In this document: one piece after another, positions 32,031-40,694 of the stretch
Position numbering within the stretch: the stretch's first letter is position 1
How the letters are laid out: each line of letters opens with the position of its first letter
Source of the DNA: Clostridia bacterium
GTDB taxonomy: Bacteria > Bacillota > Clostridia > Christensenellales > Borkfalkiaceae
Length of the DNA stretch: 53,714 nucleotides
Direction: 5' to 3'
NCBI GenBank assembly: GCA_017471785.1
Contig: JAFURP010000031.1
Coordinates: 1-53,714, forward strand
Made by a program: the position numbers and the translations under genes
Notes under the pieces: model-generated
What the model saw: the letters and a program-made list of their open reading frames with translations, nothing else
What the model was told of the DNA's origin: nothing
Database searches by the model: none

Positions 32031-32102
32031 CAAAACTTTAACAAAACGCTTTCAAAACGCTTACTTAATTTTAGCGTTTCGGCAATATCCGTGGAATATA
32101 AT
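32031..32102 (+). promoter_or_regulatory. Activator-type promoter with three phased CAAAAC boxes
   Basis: CAAAAC occurs at 32031, 32042 and 32053, exactly one helical turn (11 bp) apart, ending just before a poor -35 region; a perfect -10 TATAAT follows at 32097-32102. Phased short direct repeats abutting a weak -35 are typical of OmpR/PhoB-type response-regulator activation. Confidence 0.62.
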
Positions 32103-32136
32103 ACGAGTACAAAACGAAAACACGGAGGCATTCAAA

Positions 32137-32481
32137 ATGAGTAATAACGAAATTGCGGCGGTAGAGAGGATCCGTCAAAGCTATACGGAAAGAAAGCCGA
32201 CCAAATTCGACGAGCTGAGAGCGTTGAACGAACGGGTAAAGCGCCCTGCGAATATCTTTGCGTACGCGTTCGGGACGGTAGGCGCGCTCGTTCTCGGTGT
32301 GGGTATGTCCCTTGCGATGAAGATCATCGGCAACGCTATGATCGGCGGGATCGCGATCGGTTTGGCGGGGATCGCCATGGTAACGGCAAACTACTTTATC
32401 TATAAAAAGATATTAAAAACGCGTAAACAAAAGTACGCGTCGGAAATTTTGGCAATCAGCGACGAGCTGTTGAATAAATAA
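32137..32481 (+). CDS. Small two-helix membrane protein
   Basis: 114 aa from the ATG at 32137 (GGAGG 9 bases upstream; an earlier in-frame start at 31924 lies before the promoter and is rejected). A charged N-terminal helix (1-45) is followed by two membrane helices (about 42-60 and 66-86) and a Lys-rich cytoplasmic tail. Similar short Clostridia proteins exist but I know of no established function. First gene of a unit with the coiled-coil protein and probably transcribed under the phased-repeat promoter; the divergent ABC exporter suggests an envelope-stress role (inference). Confidence 0.72.
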   Translation: MSNNEIAAVERIRQSYTERKPTKFDELRALNERVKRPANIFAYAFGTVGALVLGVGMSLAMKIIGNAMIGGIAIGLAGIAMVTANYFIYKKILKTRKQKYASEILAISDELLNK

Positions 32482-32502
32482 AAAATCAGGAGGAATACAA
32501 AA

Positions 32503-32748
32503 ATGGCAAACTTTTTCAAAAAGGCGTTTCAGGACATGAAGGAGAGCGCAAAGGCGCAACACGAGGTGGATAAAGCGAACCTCGAAGCGGTGAAAGCGGA
32601 ATCCAAGGCAAACTGGGAGGAGGCAAAAATGTCGCCGTCCGCACGTCAAGCGAAAATGCAGGAAGAACGCGAAGCGCAGATCGCCGAGGCGAAAGCAAGA
32701 ACGGCAGCCGCGCAAGCGCGTATCGACGCCGCAAAAAAATCCAAATAA
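32503..32748 (+). CDS. 81-aa charged coiled-coil protein
   Basis: Strong AGGAGG 9 bases before the ATG, 21 bases after the previous stop. The product is almost entirely one amphipathic helix rich in Ala, Lys, Glu and Gln (KDMKESAKAQHEVDKANLEAV is not quoted further), with a hydrophobic N-terminal patch FFKKAF that could touch a membrane. It contains no Cys and no known domain. It ends with its own terminator, so it closes a two-gene operon with the membrane protein. Confidence 0.7.
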   Translation: MANFFKKAFQDMKESAKAQHEVDKANLEAVKAESKANWEEAKMSPSARQAKMQEEREAQIAEAKARTAAAQARIDAAKKSK

Positions 32749-32752
32749 TTTG

Positions 32753-32791
32753 AAAAAAGCAAGGCAACCGTTGCGTTGCCCTGCTTTTTTT
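32753..32791 (+). terminator. Terminator after the coiled-coil gene
   Basis: Stem GCAAGGCAAC/GTTGCCCTGC around CGTTGC with seven T residues. Confidence 0.88.
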
Positions 32792-32815
32792 CGTTTGTAA
32801 AAGAGGTCGTACTTT

Positions 32816-34381
32816 ATGAAAAAGACAATCAGTTATAAGGCGAACAAAAAGACGGTGGAACGGACGATCAACTATATCCCCGTGCGTTATATTATCGCTA
32901 TGCTCATCACCGTCGTTGAGATCGCGGCGATCATCGGCATCGTCGTAGCGTTGTGCTATTTCGTGCCCTATTTCTATATTGCGGCGTTTTTAACGGAGAT
33001 CGGTTGCGTGATCAAGATCATTGCCTCGGACGACAATCCCGATTATAAAGTACCGTGGCTGTTGTTCGTATTGATCTTGCCGATCGTCGGATTTATGCTC
33101 TATTTCATCTTCTCGTCGCGTACGCTGCAAAAGAAGTTCGTGCGGCGCTTGAACGATTTGAAAAGTCAAGCGTACGAGAGGGAGGATAGCGCGGAATTTG
33201 CGGCGCTTGCCGCGGAGGATCCCGTTGCGAGCACGCAGGCGAGAATGCTTTGCCGCATTTCCGAAGCACACCTTTTCACCGATACCAAGCAGACCTATTT
33301 CCCGCTCGGCGAGGATATGATGGACAGCCTGCTCGTCGATTTGAAGCGTGCGGAAAGGTTTATTTATATGGAATATTTCATTATCGAGGAGGGGAAGTTT
33401 TGGAACTCGATCTTGGAGATATTAAAGGAAAAGGCGAGCCGCGGCGTGGAGGTCAAGCTCGTTTACGACGATATCGGCTGTATGTCCACGCTTCCGGGGA
33501 ATTACGCCAAGACCTTAAAAAAGCTTGGGATCGAAGCCACGCCCTTTTCGCGGCTCAAGGGCAACGCCGACAGCGAATTTAATAACCGCAGTCATAGAAA
33601 GATCACGGTGATCGACGGCTATATCGGCTATACGGGCGGCGTGAATATCGCGGACGAATATATCAACGAGATCGTGCGCTTCGGGCATTGGAAGGATACC
33701 GCGATCCGCTTGGAGGGCGAGGCGGTTTGGGAGCTTACCAAGCTTTTTTTGACCGATTACGGCATCAACGTCAAGGAATTACCGAGAAGCGAGCACGATC
33801 TATATCCGTCGTATACCGCAGGCGGCGAAGGGGGATACGTCGTACCCTTTGGGGACGGACCCAAGCCGCTGTACGAGCGGAACGTGGGCAAGTGCGTTAT
33901 TCAAAATATGCTCGCCGCGGCGACCGAGTACGCGTATATGACCACGCCCTATTTGATCATCGACAACGAGCTTTGTCAAAGCATTGAAAACGCTGCGCTC
34001 CGCGGCGTAAGGGTCAAAATTATCGTGCCGCATATACCCGACAAGAAGATGGTGTTCGGTATGACGAGAAGCTATTATGCGCGGCTGATGAAGGCTGGGG
34101 TGGAGATCTACGAATACGAACGGGGCTTTATCCACGCCAAGAGCTATCTCGTAGACGATCGTTACGCGATGATCGGTACGATCAACCTCGATTACCGCAG
34201 TTTGGTACACCATTTCGAAAACGGGGTATGGCTGTACCGTTGCGAGAGTATCAAAGACTTAAAAGCGGATATCGAGGCTACGCTTTCGCAGAGCATCAAG
34301 ATCACGCCCGAGATGCAAAAGACCAACCTTATGCAAAAATTTATCCGCTCGATCGTGCGAATATTCGCACCGCTACTGTAA
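32816..34381 (+). CDS. cls: Cardiolipin synthase (phospholipase D family)
   Basis: 521 aa. It joins two phosphatidylglycerol molecules to cardiolipin and glycerol at the membrane. Three hydrophobic stretches at about 22-50, 52-70 and 80-100 anchor the N-terminus. Two HKD motifs follow: H260-K262-D267 in SHRKITVID and H440-K442-D447 in IHAKSYLVDD, each with the downstream Gly-Gly/Gly-Thr segment (TGGVN, IGTINLD). Length and architecture are normal for bacterial Cls. It begins 25 bases after the previous terminator with AGAGG upstream, and may be co-regulated by read-through with the envelope-stress-like genes. Confidence 0.94.
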   Translation: MKKTISYKANKKTVERTINYIPVRYIIAMLITVVEIAAIIGIVVALCYFVPYFYIAAFLTEIGCVIKIIASDDNPDYKVPWLLFVLILPIVGFMLYFIFSSRTLQKKFVRRLNDLKSQAYEREDSAEFAALAAEDPVASTQARMLCRISEAHLFTDTKQTYFPLGEDMMDSLLVDLKRAERFIYMEYFIIEEGKFWNSILEILKEKASRGVEVKLVYDDIGCMSTLPGNYAKTLKKLGIEATPFSRLKGNADSEFNNRSHRKITVIDGYIGYTGGVNIADEYINEIVRFGHWKDTAIRLEGEAVWELTKLFLTDYGINVKELPRSEHDLYPSYTAGGEGGYVVPFGDGPKPLYERNVGKCVIQNMLAAATEYAYMTTPYLIIDNELCQSIENAALRGVRVKIIVPHIPDKKMVFGMTRSYYARLMKAGVEIYEYERGFIHAKSYLVDDRYAMIGTINLDYRSLVHHFENGVWLYRCESIKDLKADIEATLSQSIKITPEMQKTNLMQKFIRSIVRIFAPLL

Positions 34382-34385
34382 AATA

Positions 34386-34415
34386 AAAGCCTACCCGATT
34401 TCGGTAGGCTTTTTT
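34386..34415. terminator. Bidirectional terminator after cls
   Basis: Stem AAGCCTACC/GGTAGGCTT with T run; also ends the convergent small membrane protein gene. Confidence 0.88.
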
Positions 34416-34685
34416 CTATCGGCGCTGTTCTCGCTTCCGATTGATAAAGTACAGGGCAAGATCTACGCTGACGAACGCCAAATTGATCAAATAGAGGACG
34501 AGCACGTAATTTATATTGCCTCCGATAATTTTTCCCGCAATGCCTGCGATATAGCCGGCGATGATCGCAAAGGTAAATACGACGCTCTTGCCCTTCGTCG
34601 TTTTAGATTTGAGGCTTTTGTAAACGGAAATGGGCCAAGAGATACCGAAGCATATCAGCATGATCGTTTCACAAACTGTAACCAT
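34416..34685 (-). CDS. 89-aa three-helix membrane protein (SemiSWEET/PQ-loop-like)
   Basis: The ATG at 34685 has AAGGAG 9 bases upstream; the longer frame to 34733 includes the promoter and is rejected. Three hydrophobic helices are visible (about 3-20, 30-52 and 57-80). The first carries CFGISWPISVYKSLKSKT, resembling the Trp-Pro/PQ-type turn of SemiSWEET-like small transporters, which work as dimers; this is a tentative match. Divergent from the LysR gene with interleaved promoters, so it is the likely target of that regulator. Confidence 0.68.
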   Translation of the reverse strand: MVTVCETIMLICFGISWPISVYKSLKSKTTKGKSVVFTFAIIAGYIAGIAGKIIGGNINYVLVLYLINLAFVSVDLALYFINRKREQRR

Positions 34686-34717
34686 AAAAAAATCTCCTTT
34701 CTTTTGTTTTCTCTTAT

Positions 34718-34746
34718 AGTATACACTTGACAAAGAATAATGTAAA
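34718..34746 (-). promoter_or_regulatory. Promoter of the small membrane protein gene
   Basis: Minus strand: -35 TTTACA (34741-34746), 17-bp spacer, -10 TATACT (34718-34723). It interleaves with the opposing LysR promoter at 34727-34755, so the two cannot be occupied at once. Confidence 0.75.
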
Positions 34747-34755
34747 ATATATAAT
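34727..34755 (+). promoter_or_regulatory. Promoter of the LysR gene
   Basis: Perfect consensus: TTGACA (34727-34732), 17-bp spacer, TATAAT (34750-34755). Confidence 0.88.
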
Positions 34756-34768
34756 TATTATAGAATTG

Positions 34769-34783
34769 ATAACGAATAGTTAT
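34769..34783. promoter_or_regulatory. Candidate LysR box
   Basis: ATAAC-GAATA-GTTAT, an interrupted palindrome that fits the T-N11-A rule of LysR-type sites (T34770, A34782). It lies just downstream of the LysR start region, consistent with autorepression. Confidence 0.65.
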
Positions 34784-34805
34784 GATTTAACGAGGAGATA
34801 AGAAA

Positions 34806-35687
34806 ATGGAGCTTGCGAAATTACGTTATTTTTACGAGGTGGCGAAGCGGCAACACGTAACGCGCGCGGCGGAGGAGATACATATCGCCCAGCCTGCGCT
34901 CACGAAAGCGATCAAACAGCTGGAGGAGGAGTTGGACGCACCGTTATTTTATAAAAAAGGTAGAAATATCTACCTCACCGAATACGGAAAATATTTGCAA
35001 GCCAAGCTGGAGGGGATATTTTCGCAGCTCGACGGGATAGCCGAGGAGCTGGAGGTATTGAAAGCGCAACAGCGGCGGACGGTGCGGCTGAACGTGTTGG
35101 CGGCGTCCACGGTGGTAACGGACGCGGTCATTGCGTATAAAAAGAAGTATCCCGAGGCGATCTTTCAGCTCATTCAAAACGAAGCGGAAACGGATTGCGA
35201 CGTATCCGTAACGAGCAACAACGCCGATTTTTCCGCCTTGCCTGCCTTTACCCAGCGGTGCGTGATGGAGGAGAAAATTTATCTCGCCGTACCCAAAAAC
35301 TCCCCGTACGCCCTGCGCGAGCAAATCGAATTGAAGGAGGTCAAGGAGGAGGGCTTCGTCAACCTCGTCGGCTCGCGGCTGTTTAGAAGCGTTTGCGACA
35401 GCTTTTGCGCGTACGCGGGCTTTAAGCCCAAGACCTCGTTCGAATCGGACTCGCCCGTCGCCGTGCGAAACATTATCGGCGCGAGCGCAGGCGTCGGCTT
35501 TTGGCCCGAATATTCGTGGGGCAAGGCTTCCGCCGACGTCGTACTGCTGCCCATCACGGATCCCGTGTGTCAGCGCGAGCTCGTGATCGGCTTGCACGAA
35601 AACCCCGTGCCCTCGTCCGTCGCGCCCGATTTTTACGGGTATTTGATACGCTTTTTGCAAAGCAAGCAAGCGCGTCGGCGCAAATAG
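34806..35687 (+). CDS. LysR-family transcriptional regulator
   Basis: 293 aa. The N-terminal winged helix-turn-helix is canonical (LRYFYEVAKRQHVTRAAEEI, then QPALTKAIKQLEEEL, residues 5-45), followed by the linker helix and a substrate-binding domain of the periplasmic-binding type from about residue 92. Ribosome binding site GAGGAG at good spacing. The effector is unknown. It is divergent from the 89-aa membrane protein gene, the usual arrangement for a LysR regulator and its target, and has a matching palindrome in its leader. Confidence 0.94.
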   Translation: MELAKLRYFYEVAKRQHVTRAAEEIHIAQPALTKAIKQLEEELDAPLFYKKGRNIYLTEYGKYLQAKLEGIFSQLDGIAEELEVLKAQQRRTVRLNVLAASTVVTDAVIAYKKKYPEAIFQLIQNEAETDCDVSVTSNNADFSALPAFTQRCVMEEKIYLAVPKNSPYALREQIELKEVKEEGFVNLVGSRLFRSVCDSFCAYAGFKPKTSFESDSPVAVRNIIGASAGVGFWPEYSWGKASADVVLLPITDPVCQRELVIGLHENPVPSSVAPDFYGYLIRFLQSKQARRRK

Positions 35688-35702
35688 CCCAAGCGCAATC
35701 GC

Positions 35703-35731
35703 TTGACTTTTATCGATATATTTGGTAAAAT
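35703..35731 (+). promoter_or_regulatory. Promoter of rex
   Basis: -35 TTGACT (35703-35708), 17-bp spacer, -10 TAAAAT (35726-35731). No Rex-box palindrome (TTGTTAA with inverse) is visible here or before adhE. Confidence 0.7.
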
Positions 35732-35750
35732 AAAATAAAGGAGCAGGCTT

Positions 35751-36413
35751 ATGAAGGAAAAGATTTACGAAAAGACGGGGGAAAAGGAGATATCCAAGGC
35801 GACGATCGCGCGTATGCCGTTATACTTGCATTTTTTGCAGGAAGAAAATTCTAAAGGGGCGCAATACATTTCTTCGAGCGTAATCGCACAAAATATTTCC
35901 GTATCGTCGGTGCTTGTACGCAAAGACCTCGCGCTCGTTTCCTCGGAAGCGGGCAGACCGAGGCTGGGGTTTGCGGTCAGCCGTTTGATCGTCGATATCG
36001 AAAAATTTTTGGGCTACGACAATCTTTCCGACGTCGTGATCGTCGGCGTAGGCGGCTTGGGGCGTGCGTTTTTGGGCTACGAGGGCTTCAAAAACAACGG
36101 CTTGAACGTCGTCGCGGCGTTCGACGTGGCGAAGGAGCTCGTCGGTACGGAGGTCGCCGGGAGGCCGATACTGCCTATGGAAAGGCTGGGCGAGTTCGTG
36201 CGCGAGCATACGATCCGTATCGGGATCGTCACCGTACCCAAACACGCGGCGCAAAAGGTGGTTGACGCTTTGGTGGACGCAGGGATACAGGCGATTTGGA
36301 ATTTCGCGCCCGCGCCCTTGCGCGTGCCCAAGGATATCGTGCTCAAAACGGAGGATTTGGCGGCTTCGCTTGCGATCTTGGCAGGGAAGCTGTACAAGGC
36401 GGACGAACGATAG
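35751..36413 (+). CDS. rex: Redox-sensing transcriptional repressor Rex
   Basis: 220 aa. The winged-helix N-terminus (residues 15-80, with ISKATIARMPLYLHFL and SSVLVRKDLALV) and Rossmann C-terminus with VGVGGLGRAFLGY (about 97-109) are diagnostic. Rex binds DNA when NAD+ is high and releases it when NADH accumulates, de-repressing fermentative dehydrogenases. It is immediately upstream of adhE (45-base gap) and then the hydrogenase, matching the known Rex regulon in Clostridia. Confidence 0.95.
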   Translation: MKEKIYEKTGEKEISKATIARMPLYLHFLQEENSKGAQYISSSVIAQNISVSSVLVRKDLALVSSEAGRPRLGFAVSRLIVDIEKFLGYDNLSDVVIVGVGGLGRAFLGYEGFKNNGLNVVAAFDVAKELVGTEVAGRPILPMERLGEFVREHTIRIGIVTVPKHAAQKVVDALVDAGIQAIWNFAPAPLRVPKDIVLKTEDLAASLAILAGKLYKADER

Positions 36414-36458
36414 ACGGCGTTCCACTCCTTTTCGGCGAGAGCGCCGAGAGGGAGGAAT

Positions 36459-39077
36459 ATGACGGAAAATAAAGAAAAGAACAAAGAGGAGTTAAACGAC
36501 TTATTGAAAAAAGTACGCTCGGCGCAGTTGGAGTTTTCCACCTATACGCAGGAGCGGGTAGACGAAATTTTCAAAGCGGCGGCTTTGGCGGCGAATACCG
36601 CAAGGCTGTCGCTTGCGCGTATGGCGGTGGAGGAGACGGGTATGGGCGTGTTCGAGGACAAGGTGCTCAAAAACCACTACGCCGCCGAATATATTTATAA
36701 CCGCTATAAAGACGAAAAGACCTGCGGCGTGATCGAACGGGACGAGGCGAACGGGTATACGCGCGTTGCCGAACCCGTCGGCGTTGCGGCGGCGGTCATA
36801 CCCACGACCAACCCCACTTCTACGGCGATCTTCAAAGCGCTCGTTTGCTTGAAAACGCGCAACGGCTTGATCATGTCCCCGCATCCGCGCGCAAAAAAAT
36901 GTACGGTGGAGGCGGCTAAGGTCGTTTTGGAGGCGGCGGTCAAGGCGGGCGCGCCCGAAAATATTATCGGTTGGATAGAGGAGCCGAGCGTGGAGGCTTC
37001 GGCTTGGTTGATGAAAGAGGCGGATATCATTCTCGCTACGGGTGGACCGCAAATGGTGCGCGCGGCGTATTCGTCGGGTAAACCGGCGATCGGCGTGGGC
37101 GCGGGAAATACCCCTGCCGTGATCGACGCTTCCGCGAATATACGGCTTGCCGTAGCTTCCGTTTTACACTCCAAAACCTTCGATAACGGCATGATCTGCG
37201 CTTCCGAACAGTCGATCGTCGTCGCTAAAGAGGTGTACGACGAGTGCAAAGCGGAATTGAAAAAGCAGGGCGCGTACTTCTTGACGGAGGAGGAGACGCA
37301 ATCGATGCGCGAATTGATGTTCGGAGAGGGGAAGCTGAACGCCAAGATCGTAGGTCAAGCGGCGGAAAAAATCGCCGCGAGCGCAGGTATCTCCGTACCC
37401 GAAACGACCAAGGTGCTCGTCGGCGAGGTACGTTCGACGGGCGAGGAGGAGGCGTTCGCCAAGGAAAAGCTCTCGCCCGTTTTGGCAATGTATAAGGCGG
37501 AAAGCTTTGCGGACGCGCTCGACAAAGCGGACGCGCTCGTGCGCGGCGGCGGACTTGGGCATACGGCGGCTATCTATATCGACGAAAACGGGGCGAGGGA
37601 GCGGCTTCAAAGCTTTTACGAGCGTATGAAAGCTTGCCGTATCCTCGTCAACACGCCTGCGGCACAGGGCGGTATCGGAGATCTGTATAACTTTCGCTTG
37701 ACCCCCTCGCTCACTTTGGGGTGCGGCTCGTGGGGCGGCAACAGCGTATGTGAAAACGTGGGCGTAAAAGAGCTCGTCAATATCAAAACGGTAGCCGAGC
37801 GCAGGGAAAATATGCTGTGGTTGCGTATGCCCGAAAAGGTATATTTCAAGCGCGGTTGCTTAAAAACGGCGCTTTACGAGCTGGGAAAAGCGGTGTACGA
37901 TTGCAAGCGCGCGTTCGTCGTAACGGATAAATTTTTGTACGATAACGGCGTTTGCAAAAGGATAACGGACGAGCTGGACGCGCTGGGTATTTCGCATACG
38001 GAATTTTTCGAGGTCACTCCCGATCCAACGATCGAATGCGTGCGCTCGGGCGCGGAGCGTATGACGGCGTTTGCGCCCGATTGCGTGATCGCCGTCGGCG
38101 GCGGCTCGCCTATGGACGCGGCGAAGATCATGTGGGTATTGTACGAGCATCCGAGCGTGCAATTTCACGATCTTGCGATGCGCTTTATGGATATTAGAAA
38201 ACGTGTATTCGGTTTCCCGAAAATGGGTGAGAAAGCCAAATTCGTGGCGATCCCCACGACGGCAGGCACGGGCAGCGAGGTGACGCCTTTCGCCGTCATC
38301 ACCGACGGAAAAACGGGGGAGAAATACCCTCTTGCCGATTACGAGCTTACTCCGACGATGGCGATCTGCGACGTGGAATTGATGCTCGATATACCGCCTA
38401 AGCTCACCGCCTACGCAGGCTTCGACGCGCTTTCGCACGCGATCGAGGCGGTGGCTTCGTTGGTCGCTTCCGATTTCACGAACGGGCTTGCCTTGGAGGC
38501 GATCTCCTTGCTCGTCGAATACCTGCCCCGTGCGTTTGAAAAGGGTAGAGGGGATCTGGAGGCGCGGGAAAAGGTGGCGAACGCCGCTACGATGGCGGGT
38601 ATCGCCTTTGCCAACGCCTTTTTGGGCGTGTGCCATTCTATGGCGCATAAGCTGGGCGCGTATTGGCATTTGCCGCACGGTATGGCGAACGCGTTATTGC
38701 TCGTAGAGGTAATGAAATTCAACGCCGAGCCGGCGCCGCAAAAGATGGGTACTTTCCCGCAGTACGCCTATCCCGATTGCTTGGCGCGATACGCGCGGAT
38801 CGCGCGTGTGATCGGCTGCGAGGGGGAAACGGACGAGCGCTCGTTTGAGAACTTGATAAAAAAGATAGAGGAATTGAAGGACCTTTTGCAAATTCCCAAA
38901 ACGATCAAAGAAGCGATCAAGGACAGGGCGACGGACGAGGGCTTTTTGGCGTCCCTCGATAAGATGAGCCAAGACGCGTTCGACGATCAATGCACGGGCG
39001 CCAATCCTAGGTATCCGCTGGTGTCCGAAATAAAAGAGATGTATTTAAGAGCATATTCTATCAAAACGGGTCGTTAA
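36459..39077 (+). CDS. adhE: Bifunctional acetaldehyde-CoA / alcohol dehydrogenase
   Basis: 872 aa, the full AdhE fusion. The N-terminal aldehyde dehydrogenase reduces acetyl-CoA to acetaldehyde (catalytic Cys247 in NGMICASEQS, GAGNTP upstream). The C-terminal iron alcohol dehydrogenase reduces acetaldehyde to ethanol (GGGSPMDAAK for NADH; TTAGTGSEVTPF; metal ligands in GFDALSHAIEA and GVCHSMAHKLGA, with LPHGMANA). It regenerates two NAD+ per acetyl-CoA and is expected to form spirosomes in the cytoplasm. Starts after GGGAGGAAT, probably co-transcribed with rex. Confidence 0.97.
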   Translation: MTENKEKNKEELNDLLKKVRSAQLEFSTYTQERVDEIFKAAALAANTARLSLARMAVEETGMGVFEDKVLKNHYAAEYIYNRYKDEKTCGVIERDEANGYTRVAEPVGVAAAVIPTTNPTSTAIFKALVCLKTRNGLIMSPHPRAKKCTVEAAKVVLEAAVKAGAPENIIGWIEEPSVEASAWLMKEADIILATGGPQMVRAAYSSGKPAIGVGAGNTPAVIDASANIRLAVASVLHSKTFDNGMICASEQSIVVAKEVYDECKAELKKQGAYFLTEEETQSMRELMFGEGKLNAKIVGQAAEKIAASAGISVPETTKVLVGEVRSTGEEEAFAKEKLSPVLAMYKAESFADALDKADALVRGGGLGHTAAIYIDENGARERLQSFYERMKACRILVNTPAAQGGIGDLYNFRLTPSLTLGCGSWGGNSVCENVGVKELVNIKTVAERRENMLWLRMPEKVYFKRGCLKTALYELGKAVYDCKRAFVVTDKFLYDNGVCKRITDELDALGISHTEFFEVTPDPTIECVRSGAERMTAFAPDCVIAVGGGSPMDAAKIMWVLYEHPSVQFHDLAMRFMDIRKRVFGFPKMGEKAKFVAIPTTAGTGSEVTPFAVITDGKTGEKYPLADYELTPTMAICDVELMLDIPPKLTAYAGFDALSHAIEAVASLVASDFTNGLALEAISLLVEYLPRAFEKGRGDLEAREKVANAATMAGIAFANAFLGVCHSMAHKLGAYWHLPHGMANALLLVEVMKFNAEPAPQKMGTFPQYAYPDCLARYARIARVIGCEGETDERSFENLIKKIEELKDLLQIPKTIKEAIKDRATDEGFLASLDKMSQDAFDDQCTGANPRYPLVSEIKEMYLRAYSIKTGR

Positions 39078-39080
39078 GGT

Positions 39081-39109
39081 TTGACAAGAAAGGGAAATTG
39101 CGCTATAAT
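39081..39109 (+). promoter_or_regulatory. Promoter of the hydrogenase gene
   Basis: Perfect TTGACA (39081-39086), 17-bp spacer, TATAAT (39104-39109). Confidence 0.88.
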
Positions 39110-39143
39110 AGGGAAGTAAGAAATCCGCTAGGAGAAACGAAAG

Positions 39144-40652
39144 ATGAGAGGATTGGAAACTTCCGTTGTTAAACTGCGCCACGAGGTATTCAAAGAGGTG
39201 GCGCGGGTAGCGTTCGAAGAAGACCCGGAGCGGGTCAACGACGCGATCGAGGCGATCCCTTATAAGATCACGCCGACGGAAGAACCGAGATATCGGGAGA
39301 GCATCTACCGTGAGCGCGCGATCGCTTCCGAGCAGGTGCGCCTTGCGATGGGTATGTCCCTGCGCCCTGCCGATAAGCCCGTGCATATTACGGCAGGTAT
39401 CGACCAAAGCGATATTTCGGATAAATATTACGAGCCGCCGTTGATGCAGGTGATCCCCTCGGCGTGCGATAAATGCCCCGATAACGTGTACGAGGTGAGC
39501 AATCAATGCCGTCAATGCGTAGCCAAGGCTTGCGTGGCGGCGTGTCCCAAAAACGCTATTTCCGTCGTGAACGGCGAAACGGTCATCGATCAAGAGCAAT
39601 GCGTCCGTTGCGGCAAGTGCAAAAGGGCTTGTCCGTACGACGCGATCGCCTATAAGCAACGCCCCTGCTCCAAGGCGTGCGGCATCAAAGCCGTGTCCAC
39701 CGACGAGCTGGGTAGGGCAAAGATCGACAACGATAAATGCGTGGGCTGCGGTCAATGTATGGTCAGCTGTCCGTTCGGCGCGATCGCCGATAAATCGCAG
39801 ATATTCCAGCTTATCCGCGCCATTAAAAAGGGGGATTACGTGGTGGCGGAGGTCGCTCCTGCTATTATGGGACAATTCGGCGAGGGTATCACGCCCGCGA
39901 TCATCAAGGGCGCGCTTTTGGATATCGGCTTTAAGGAAGTACACGAGGTGGCAAGCGGCGCGGACGTAGCCGCGGCTACGGAAGCGCATCAATACGTGGA
40001 CGAGGTGGTCAGCGGCAAGCTGCCCTTCCTTTTGACTTCCTGTTGTCCCGCTTGGGCTATGCTCGCCAAAAAGCAATTTCCCCAGCTTATCGACAAAGTA
40101 TCTCAATCGCTTACCCCCATGGTCGCGACGGCGCGTCGTATCAAACAACGCACGCCTAAAGCGCGCGTGGTGTTTATCGGTCCTTGCGCGGCAAAGAAAT
40201 TGGAGGCTTCGCGCGTATCGGTACGCAGCGACGTCGATTTCGTCATCACGTTCGAGGAGCTTGCAGGTATTTTCGACGCGAGAAATATCGATTTTAGCAA
40301 ATATAAGGGGGAGCGCTCCATTCACGAAGCCACGGGCGCGGGCAGGGGCTACGCCGTAGCCGGCGGCGTCGCTTCCGCGATCGAAAAATGCGTCAAGGAA
40401 TACTATCCCGACGTGGAAGTCAAGATCGAACACGCCGAGGGCTTGGAGGAGTGTAAAAAGATGCTCCTTTTGGCGAAGCTCGGCAAAAAGAACGGCTGCT
40501 TGATCGAGGGCATGGGCTGCCCCGGGGGGTGTATCGCGGGCGCAGGTACCAATATTTCTATTGAAAAAGCGGCGGCGGAGGTCAAGAAATTCGTGGAAAA
40601 TTCCTCCAAGCCGTTGCCCGCCAAGGATCTTTACGAAATCGAATTGCCGTAA
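39144..40652 (+). CDS. Monomeric [FeFe] hydrogenase
   Basis: 502 aa. Residues about 108-215 carry Cys-rich ferredoxin-like modules: CVRCGKCKRACP at 153-164 and CVGCGQCMVSCP at 199-210, plus further Cys pairs at 108-134 and 175-179. The H-cluster motifs follow in order: TSCCPAW (Cys300/301), FIGPCAAKK (Cys348) and EGMGCPGGCIAGAG (Cys459, Cys463), which bind the catalytic diiron cluster. The TSCCPAW and GPCAAKK variants fit the 'group B' style of [FeFe] hydrogenases. It probably disposes of electrons from PFOR-reduced ferredoxin as H2. Maturases HydE/F/G are not in the window. Confidence 0.92.
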   Translation: MRGLETSVVKLRHEVFKEVARVAFEEDPERVNDAIEAIPYKITPTEEPRYRESIYRERAIASEQVRLAMGMSLRPADKPVHITAGIDQSDISDKYYEPPLMQVIPSACDKCPDNVYEVSNQCRQCVAKACVAACPKNAISVVNGETVIDQEQCVRCGKCKRACPYDAIAYKQRPCSKACGIKAVSTDELGRAKIDNDKCVGCGQCMVSCPFGAIADKSQIFQLIRAIKKGDYVVAEVAPAIMGQFGEGITPAIIKGALLDIGFKEVHEVASGADVAAATEAHQYVDEVVSGKLPFLLTSCCPAWAMLAKKQFPQLIDKVSQSLTPMVATARRIKQRTPKARVVFIGPCAAKKLEASRVSVRSDVDFVITFEELAGIFDARNIDFSKYKGERSIHEATGAGRGYAVAGGVASAIEKCVKEYYPDVEVKIEHAEGLEECKKMLLLAKLGKKNGCLIEGMGCPGGCIAGAGTNISIEKAAAEVKKFVENSSKPLPAKDLYEIELP

Positions 40653-40663
40653 AAATAAAGCGT

Positions 40664-40694
40664 AGCAAGGCTGATCAAAGCCTTGCTAATTTTT
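40664..40694 (+). terminator. Terminator after the hydrogenase gene, overlapping the tilS promoter
   Basis: Stem AGCAAGGCT/AGCCTTGCT with 6-base loop and T tract. Its 3' arm contains the -35 (TTGCTA) of the downstream promoter. Confidence 0.85.

Noticed and set aside
31924..32136. N-terminal extension of the two-helix membrane protein
   Set aside because: It would begin upstream of the promoter (-10 at 32097-32102); the ATG at 32137 has GGAGG.
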